39,579 nucleotides of DNA from an uncultured Lachnospiraceae bacterium (lineage in GTDB: Bacteria; Bacillota; Clostridia; Lachnospirales; Lachnospiraceae): NCBI GenBank assembly GCA_910585065.1, contig CAJUCG010000004.1, forward strand, positions 1 through 39,579, written 5' to 3'. A model generated the notes under the pieces. The model was not told the DNA's origin. It searched no databases and saw only the letters and a list, made by a program, of their open reading frames with translations. Positions within the stretch are counted from its first letter, which is position 1. Every line of letters begins with the position of its first letter. A program made the translations under genes and the position numbers. Shown one piece after another: positions 33,746-39,579 of the stretch.

Positions 33746-33811
33746 GTAAACCCTCCCTTTCTGTCCATGCCATAACGTCAATATTAAAGTATCCTTTTTA
33801 AGTAAAATCCC

Positions 33812-34975
33812 CTATAAGGATACAAGATCTTCTTCCTTCTCTTTTTTCTTTGTCTGCAAACCAATATTTAATAAAAGCCCCACCATCAGATAATTGCCAA
33901 GCAGGGAACTTAGACCCGAACTCGCGTAGGGCAGCGGAATTCCCGTATTCGGAAACAGGGATGTATTCACACAGATATGAATAAATGTCTGGCTTCCAAT
34001 CAATGTTCCAATTCCCCCGGCAATCAGCATTCCAAGATAATCCCTCGCGTGCCTTGCCGTCTGGAATGCGCGGAATACAAAATAGGCCATAAGCCCAATC
34101 ACAACGCAGCACCCGATAAATCCGTAAGCTTCCGCAAACGCCGTGTAGATAAAATCGCTCTCGATCGCCGCAAGCCCCTTGCACTTCCAGGTAGCTCCGG
34201 TACTGTCCGTCATCATCTTTCCCGCAAGCCCTCCCGAATGGATAGCAATAGCCGCATTGTTTTGCTGGTACATTAAATCCGGATAGAGATCAGGATTTTT
34301 CAGCGCGAGAATCCGGTTTTGCTGATAAGTGTGCAAAAGAACCTGAAAATCCTGCTGAATATACCACCAGAGCGCGATGCACGCAGGGATCGCAACCGCT
34401 AGCACCGGAATAATAATCTTGTATGTGATCCCCGATAGAAATACCATGCCGGCAAACATTACAAGCATTGCGATGGTCGTCGAGAGATCCGGCTGCTCCA
34501 TTACCAGATACAGTGGCGGTGCCACTAAAATACACATAATTACAAGGAAATAAAATTTGTCAATCTTTTTGTAAAAGCGTGCAAACATCGCGGCAATAAA
34601 AAGAATCAAGAACACCTTCGTCAGCTCAGAGGGCATCAATGTGATCCCGTTATCCCCGCCAATAATAATCCAGCGTTTCGCCTGATGATAACTTTTTCCC
34701 TTAAATTTTGTATAGAGCAGTAATCCCATATTGATAATGTAAAAAAGTATATAAAACTTACATACAAAATGGTAATCTGCAAGTGAAACACAAAAAGCAG
34801 CAATCAGTCCGATAACCAGCCCGATAATCTGTTTTTCATACAGCCTGTCCTCCGGCTCCTGCACGACTTCCATTATCGTTAGTCCAATGAAACTTAATAA
34901 AAACGCTGCCAGAAGAATGGACATATGATAATGTCTGAAATTGTATTCCTTGAAATTAAATATCTTTTTAAACAT
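33812..34975 (-). CDS. rodA: RodA, SEDS peptidoglycan polymerase of the elongasome
   Basis: A 387-residue integral membrane protein of the RodA/FtsW/SpoVE family with about ten helices. SEDS features: LMPSELTKVFLILFIAAMFA, VMEQPDLSTTIAMLVMFAGM, the extracellular loop ending GLAAIESDFIYTAFAEAYGF, and the C-terminal SSGLSSLLGNYLMVGLLLNI. RodA polymerises lipid II glycan strands together with a class B PBP, here probably the PBP2 at the start of this operon. The ATG is 11 bp after minE and follows AAGGGA. Confidence 0.93.
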   Translation of the reverse strand: MFKKIFNFKEYNFRHYHMSILLAAFLLSFIGLTIMEVVQEPEDRLYEKQIIGLVIGLIAAFCVSLADYHFVCKFYILFYIINMGLLLYTKFKGKSYHQAKRWIIIGGDNGITLMPSELTKVFLILFIAAMFARFYKKIDKFYFLVIMCILVAPPLYLVMEQPDLSTTIAMLVMFAGMVFLSGITYKIIIPVLAVAIPACIALWWYIQQDFQVLLHTYQQNRILALKNPDLYPDLMYQQNNAAIAIHSGGLAGKMMTDSTGATWKCKGLAAIESDFIYTAFAEAYGFIGCCVVIGLMAYFVFRAFQTARHARDYLGMLIAGGIGTLIGSQTFIHICVNTSLFPNTGIPLPYASSGLSSLLGNYLMVGLLLNIGLQTKKKEKEEDLVSL

Positions 34976-34986
34976 ATAGCATTCCC

Positions 34987-35253
34987 TTAATTGATATGCC
35001 GCATCCCTTTGATTGGTATATTTGCAAAGAGCGAAGGCCCGCCGTTGCTGTTCTCATTATCTACTTGATTTACTTTGATATCAAGCCCGTCCGTGTCAAT
35101 CTCAACATATTTGCTTAGGACTTCAATGATATCATTTTTAATACATTCCATTACTTCCGGTGTACAACCCGCCCGATCTGCAGAAAGTACAAACTGTAAT
35201 CTTTTTTTTGCCATATCCCCGGAGGATTTCTTTTTGAAAAAATCAAATCCCAT
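34987..35253 (-). CDS. minE: MinE, topological specificity factor
   Basis: An 88-residue protein of usual MinE length: N-terminal amphipathic membrane segment (MGFDFFKKK), then the MinD-contact and topological domain (AKKRLQFVLSADRAGC, ... DIIEVLSKYVEID, GLDIKVNQ). MinE stimulates the MinD ATPase and drives Min oscillation so that division occurs at mid-cell. Its presence together with DivIVA means that both Min-positioning modes are encoded, as in several clostridia. AGGAGG precedes the ATG. Confidence 0.95.
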   Translation of the reverse strand: MGFDFFKKKSSGDMAKKRLQFVLSADRAGCTPEVMECIKNDIIEVLSKYVEIDTDGLDIKVNQVDNENSNGGPSLFANIPIKGMRHIN

Positions 35254-35268
35254 AATAATATCCTCCTT

Positions 35269-36051
35269 TTAATTTTTGCCAAACAGTTTGCTCAAAAACC
35301 CTTTCTTTATATTTAAATCCAGATACGGCACATCCTCCCCTAGCAGACGGTGGCAAATATTCATATATGCCCTGCCCGCCATCGTGTCATTGCCCACAAG
35401 CGGCTCTCCCTGATTGGTCGAGATAACAATATTCTCATCATCCGGAACAACGCCAATCAGATCGATCGCCAACACCTCGACAACATCGTCACTCGACATC
35501 ATGTCGCCCCGCTTTACCATATCCATGCGCAGACGGTTGACCAAAAGATGTGTGTGTTTCATCTCATGTGCCTCCAAAAGCCCGATAATACGATCCGCAT
35601 CGCGCACAGCAGAAACTTCCGGTGTCGTGACAACAATTGCTCGGTCTGCGCCTGCGATCGCATTCTGAAAGCCCTGCTCAATCCCCGCTGGGCAGTCCAT
35701 CAGTATGTAGTCAAACTCATCCCGCAGCTCATCGCAGAGTTTTTTCATCTGCTCAGGGTTGACCGCGGTCTTATCTTTAGACTGCGCCGCCGGAAGCAGA
35801 TATAAATTCGGATAGCGTTTATCCTTGATGAGGGCCTGCTTGATCCGGCAGGTTCCCTCAATCACATCGACTAAATTAAATACAATACGGTTCTCAAGCC
35901 CCATCACAACATCCAGATTACGGAGTCCGATATCAGTGTCAATCAGCACTACTTTCCTCTCAAGTTTTGCAAGACCAGTTCCAACATTTGCGGTTGTGGT
36001 CGTCTTGCCAACACCGCCCTTTCCTGATGTTATAACGATTACTTCGCCCAT
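35269..36051 (-). CDS. minD: MinD, septum-site ATPase
   Basis: A 260-residue ParA/MinD-type ATPase. The deviant Walker A is KGGVGKT (11-17), switch and Walker B parts are VVLIDTDIGLRNLDVVMGLE and YILMDCPAGIEQGFQNA. The C-terminal amphipathic membrane-targeting helix is KKGFLSKLFGKN. MinD recruits MinC to the membrane and is released by MinE. The ATG at 36051 fits the family N-terminus; a longer frame to 36084 would overlap minC. GGAGG lies 11 bases ahead. Confidence 0.96.
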   Translation of the reverse strand: MGEVIVITSGKGGVGKTTTTANVGTGLAKLERKVVLIDTDIGLRNLDVVMGLENRIVFNLVDVIEGTCRIKQALIKDKRYPNLYLLPAAQSKDKTAVNPEQMKKLCDELRDEFDYILMDCPAGIEQGFQNAIAGADRAIVVTTPEVSAVRDADRIIGLLEAHEMKHTHLLVNRLRMDMVKRGDMMSSDDVVEVLAIDLIGVVPDDENIVISTNQGEPLVGNDTMAGRAYMNICHRLLGEDVPYLDLNIKKGFLSKLFGKN

Positions 36052-36067
36052 CGTCTCACTTTCCTCC

Positions 36068-36733
36068 TTATAATCTGATATCATTCCAAATCTTTTTACT
36101 CAACGGTTCAAGACAGATTCGCCCTTCCTCAAGAAATGCTAATTTCATGCCTTTCTCCTTATTTTTCTCCGGCTCGTCCGAGCAGCGCGCGCGCACATTA
36201 GCAATCTGTATCATCACTGGTGACATATCGGTCGCGAAAACAAAGGCATTCTCATTTTCATAAGCACCTGCTGCCACTTGACCTTTTAACGCTCCCAGGA
36301 TAACGACGTTACCTTTTGAAACAACGGAGGCTCCCGGATGTACGTCACCCAAGACCACCACGCTCTTTTCAAAAAACACTTCCTGTCCGGAGCGCAGATT
36401 TCCTTTGTAGAAAGAACCCTGCGCGCGGTCGATCTCCATCAAAACCTCATCGAGCTGCTTTTTGTATCGCTCCTCGCGCTCCGTGTCGTGATCGTCAATC
36501 ATAATCACTTTCAGATCACAGTTTGCATTGATGATATCGAGCATCTCCACTTCCTGTTCCGGCAAAAGCGGCCGCCCCTCAAATCCCAAAATTACCGGAG
36601 CCTCACCCAAAAATTTTGAGGAATCCCTAAACTTTTCCGCGACGAATTTTTTTAATGTTTCAAAATCAAGCTTTGCATCAAGAAATACCGTAATTCCGTG
36701 TTTGTTCCCCTTTATCACAACAGGATTTTCCAT
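36068..36733 (-). CDS. minC: MinC, FtsZ assembly inhibitor
   Basis: A 221-residue protein. The N-terminal domain (about 1-105) inhibits FtsZ polymers; the C-terminal right-handed beta-helix (about 110-215) shows the typical glycine-rich turns NLRSGQEVFFEKSVVVLGDV, HPGASVVSKGNVVILGAL and GQVAAGAYENENAFVFA. It binds MinD through this domain. GGAGG is 6 bases before the ATG. It is 36 bp after the PBP2 gene with no promoter between, so it is cotranscribed. Confidence 0.95.
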   Translation of the reverse strand: MENPVVIKGNKHGITVFLDAKLDFETLKKFVAEKFRDSSKFLGEAPVILGFEGRPLLPEQEVEMLDIINANCDLKVIMIDDHDTEREERYKKQLDEVLMEIDRAQGSFYKGNLRSGQEVFFEKSVVVLGDVHPGASVVSKGNVVILGALKGQVAAGAYENENAFVFATDMSPVMIQIANVRARCSDEPEKNKEKGMKLAFLEEGRICLEPLSKKIWNDIRL

Positions 36734-36769
36734 AGCGTACCTCCTCCATTTGCTTATATATTACCCTTT

Positions 36770-39579
36770 TTAATCCGAAATGTGAATGGTTGTTGCATTT
36801 CCCGCTTTGACTTCTCCAGAAAGCAGTGCTTCCTTATTCTCGCCATTAAAGTATAACCCCATAACTTCGCGACCGACATATGCCGCATTTGCTGACGAAT
36901 ACCCATTCGGAATAACAATCACAACGCTGATTTCCGGGTTTTCATATGGTGCGTAAGAAACAAAAAGCGCGTTGTTTGGATGTGTGGTGCTTACCTGTGC
37001 TGTACCAGTCTTTCCCGCCACCTTAACGCCAAGATCGCCGTAGAGACGGTTTAGAGAGTTCGATGCAGTATTGACCACATTGTACATTCCAAGCTGGACT
37101 GCACGCCACTGCGCCGTGGAAAATATCGCAATTTCATTGTAGATATCTGGCTCGTTGTGATAGACCATACTCCCGTCCCGATCCATCACGCGGTCAAGAA
37201 GCGTTAAATTATAGCAGGTGCCACTGTTTGCCACAGTCGTGATATATTTGGCAATCTGAACCGGCGCGAAATTATGATAGTAGCCGATCGCCGTGCGCAC
37301 AGCGTCGCGGTTTGAGATCTCCGGAACATCCTCGTAGACTTCAACACCCGAGGTTTCGGAAAGCCCGAACATCGCCGCATATTTCTGGATGGTAGAAATC
37401 CCTTTCGCATCATTGTAGTTTCCCCTCGAATCAAGCGCGAGATTGTAGCCTATGGTGTAATAAAAATAATTACAGGAATGTCTGATCGCATCCGAGACAT
37501 TGATGGAGCCGTGCGTACCCGGATATTTCCAGCATCTCGGTGACGGTTCCACCTCCTGAAAAACGCCCCGATCTTGGATTCTTGATGTGGTCGTAATCAC
37601 ATTTTCCCCAAAACCAACAAATGACATCAGAGGTTTAAATGTCGAACCGGTCGTTGTTCTCTGCTGTGTCGGGCGATTGATCAACGGTCTGGAATTATCT
37701 CCCAGCAATTTTGAATAATAATTGTAATCAATCTTATTTGCGAGCATATTATTATCATAGGATGGATATGTCACCATAGCAAGCACTTCCCCTGTCTTCG
37801 TGCTTGTGATAACAATGGAGCCGCTGCAGGGTTCTAAGGCAAGCTGCCCCGGCGTAATCTCAAGGTTTCTTAATTTCTCCATCATAAAACTGTAAGCGGA
37901 GATTCTTCCATTTTTTAATCTTGTAACGTCTTCTTCCTTATATTCTAACACACCTTGCTCAAATAATAAAAGACAAATTTCTGTCCCAGTCAGTTTTCTT
38001 GTAAAAATAAGCGTGCGATATATCTTTTTTTCGAATTCTTTGTCGTCTTTAAAATATTCCAGCACATAATCCACAATCATAGAGTACCACTCATCATTGT
38101 CGTAGTACACTCCGTCTTTGCCAAGCTTCGACAAGTCTACCCAGTTTTTAGAGATCGCATACTGCAAAAATCGGCTTAAACTGATCTTATCGTTCGTGTA
38201 GTCAAGATAGACGGGGTCAGTGCGGTCAATCGAGGAGGAAATCAAAATTCCCACCTCACTTGAGAGCAATGTGGAGTAGACATAGTTGAGATACTCTTCC
38301 ATCTCATCCCCCGCGCGCCCATTTACCACAGTATTGTCAATGGCTAAATACTGGCGGAATTTATTGAAAATGGCAGCTCTCTTCTCCTCAAAATAAGAGA
38401 GTACTCTTCTTTCCAAATCTGAAGCGTCCGGGGATTTAAACGCTTTGATATCAATAATATTATTGTTGATCAGCGCATTGTACACTTCGTAGATCGGGAT
38501 CTGAATTCCAGAGGCTTTCTCCCCCTTGGTTCCATAACTCATCCCATTATTGATCTTTGAGATTAAGATGGCGGCAATATTGCGCTCTAAAATATGATAT
38601 GTGGCAATCTGAAGATCTCTCTGGATGGAAAGATAGACATCATTGCCCGCCACCGGTGCCTTTGTGACCTTGCTCTCCAAAATCTTGTTGGAGGCGGAGA
38701 CGGTAAGCAGCTGTACCCCCTTCTCCCCGGAAAGATAGGACTCCATTGAACGCTCCATCCCGGTCTTTCCGACAACATCCGTCGATTTGTAGATCTCCTC
38801 TCCTAATTCCTCATTTAATGCTTCTAGTTCGGAGGAAGTGATAAGTCCAGTATATCCAATAATATGCGCAAAATACTCGCTGTCATAGTAGACGCGCGAA
38901 GTAGTTTGCTTCACTTCCACCCCTGGGATATCTGCCATATTCTCCTTTACCGCCGCCGCTGTCTTCTCATCAATATTTGAGGCAAGAGTAAACTGTGACC
39001 ACTGCGGATTTAGGATCATCAGATTGTAGCGCACCACCATAATTTTGTAGGCATCTTCCATCGAGTAATCAGTGTCAGAGATTTCAAACATCTTGCCGTT
39101 TTCTTTATCCCCATAGCGCAAAAAAGCAAACACTTCCTCCGCGCTCGCCTCGCGCTGTTTTTCGGAGAGCTTGGTGATCGATGTCTTGCAGTACGCGTTT
39201 TTCTTAAAGCGAAGCTGTGCGTTTCCCTCCACATTAAATGTCAGGGAATACGCACTTCCCGCAGGGGTTTTCTTCTCCTGCAAATCAATGCCAAAGTCAA
39301 GCTCTAACGGATAGCCGTAGTCCTCAAGCAGCGTGATCAGCTGAAGCACCATCTTATTCATCTTTTTGTTCTCCGTGATAAGTGCTGTATTGCTCATCAC
39401 CACAGAATAACTGAGTACATTCTCTGAGAGCTTTACGCCGTCACGGTCATAAAAATTTCCCCGCGTGCTGGTAATATCGCGCTCCTGCGTATTTTTTGTC
39501 TCATCCCCCTCATAGGTTTGCGCTCCCTGGGAAGCGATCTGCATCTGAAAGGATCGCTGAATCAGAACAAAGAATGCCG
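36770..39579 (-). CDS. mrdA: PBP2-type class B penicillin-binding protein (5' end off window)
   Basis: The frame stays open through the right edge (last in-window codons read AFFVLIQRSFQ, the end of a membrane helix), so the gene is truncated; the first ATG at 39544 is internal. The visible 935 residues include the PBP dimerisation domain (TSTRGNFYDRDGVKLSENV; VGKTGMERSMESYLSG) and the transpeptidase domain: STFK (Ser codon at about 37643-37645), SCN, and KTG (about 37004-37012). About 300 extra residues separate the dimerisation and transpeptidase domains compared with E. coli PBP2; this helical, charged insertion (near 37.8-38.6 kb) seems typical of clostridial PBP2. It cross-links lateral-wall peptidoglycan with RodA. 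Confidence 0.9.
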   Translation of the reverse strand, partial: AFFVLIQRSFQMQIASQGAQTYEGDETKNTQERDITSTRGNFYDRDGVKLSENVLSYSVVMSNTALITENKKMNKMVLQLITLLEDYGYPLELDFGIDLQEKKTPAGSAYSLTFNVEGNAQLRFKKNAYCKTSITKLSEKQREASAEEVFAFLRYGDKENGKMFEISDTDYSMEDAYKIMVVRYNLMILNPQWSQFTLASNIDEKTAAAVKENMADIPGVEVKQTTSRVYYDSEYFAHIIGYTGLITSSELEALNEELGEEIYKSTDVVGKTGMERSMESYLSGEKGVQLLTVSASNKILESKVTKAPVAGNDVYLSIQRDLQIATYHILERNIAAILISKINNGMSYGTKGEKASGIQIPIYEVYNALINNNIIDIKAFKSPDASDLERRVLSYFEEKRAAIFNKFRQYLAIDNTVVNGRAGDEMEEYLNYVYSTLLSSEVGILISSSIDRTDPVYLDYTNDKISLSRFLQYAISKNWVDLSKLGKDGVYYDNDEWYSMIVDYVLEYFKDDKEFEKKIYRTLIFTRKLTGTEICLLLFEQGVLEYKEEDVTRLKNGRISAYSFMMEKLRNLEITPGQLALEPCSGSIVITSTKTGEVLAMVTYPSYDNNMLANKIDYNYYSKLLGDNSRPLINRPTQQRTTTGSTFKPLMSFVGFGENVITTTSRIQDRGVFQEVEPSPRCWKYPGTHGSINVSDAIRHSCNYFYYTIGYNLALDSRGNYNDAKGISTIQKYAAMFGLSETSGVEVYEDVPEISNRDAVRTAIGYYHNFAPVQIAKYITTVANSGTCYNLTLLDRVMDRDGSMVYHNEPDIYNEIAIFSTAQWRAVQLGMYNVVNTASNSLNRLYGDLGVKVAGKTGTAQVSTTHPNNALFVSYAPYENPEISVVIVIPNGYSSANAAYVGREVMGLYFNGENKEALLSGEVKAGNATTIHISD

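Overview
This looks like the chromosome of a spore-forming Clostridia member, most probably Lachnospiraceae. The evidence is the spoIVB-spo0A pair, a LexA/YneA-type SOS locus, a meso-diaminopimelate-type MurE, a minCDE-rodA-PBP2 cluster, and typical Firmicutes ribosome binding sites and sigma-A promoters. This placement comes from gene content; no rRNA or tRNA was seen. Nothing suggests a plasmid, phage or CRISPR locus.

Left part (1-8.7 kb, plus strand): the 3' end of spoIVB, then spo0A (sporulation control), glgA (glycogen synthase), murE (wall precursor), and pnp (PNPase) behind a long folded mRNA leader. A small protein with only the FakA/DAK-type middle domain and a class I methyltransferase follow.

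Middle part (8.8-22.6 kb): a divergent locus has a TetR repressor on one side and an MMPL/RND exporter plus a secreted Leu/Gly heptad-repeat protein on the other; three near-identical 13-bp palindromes lie between them. Then come an S41-type peptidase without a signal peptide and the divergent lexA / LysM-protein (YneA-like) pair with four LexA-type boxes. A secreted N-acetylmuramoyl-L-alanine amidase, a tyrosine recombinase next to a two-tier inverted repeat, an S66 LD-carboxypeptidase and an orphan BlaI-type repressor follow.

Right part (22.7-39.6 kb, mostly minus strand): two long operons. The first, read from 31.2 to 22.8 kb, encodes a HlyD-like membrane protein, YggS, SepF, YlmH, DivIVA, AroB, LspA, RluD-type pseudouridine synthase and an AAA/DUF4143 ATPase. 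The second, read from the right edge to 32.3 kb, encodes PBP2 (5' end off the window), MinC, MinD, MinE, RodA, methylglyoxal synthase and a D,D-carboxypeptidase lipoprotein. A DUF378 membrane protein and a small P-loop protein lie between them.

The common theme is cell envelope and division: precursor synthesis (MurE), elongation (RodA-PBP2), trimming and turnover (DacA, LD-carboxypeptidase, amidase), site selection (Min, DivIVA, SepF), SOS division arrest (LexA/YneA) and sporulation entry and checkpoint (Spo0A, SpoIVB). No obviously new multi-gene defence or mobile system is visible. The least explained items are the pnp leader hairpin, the inverted repeat beside the recombinase, the BlaI-LD-carboxypeptidase pair, and the Asp-to-Glu change in methylglyoxal synthase.
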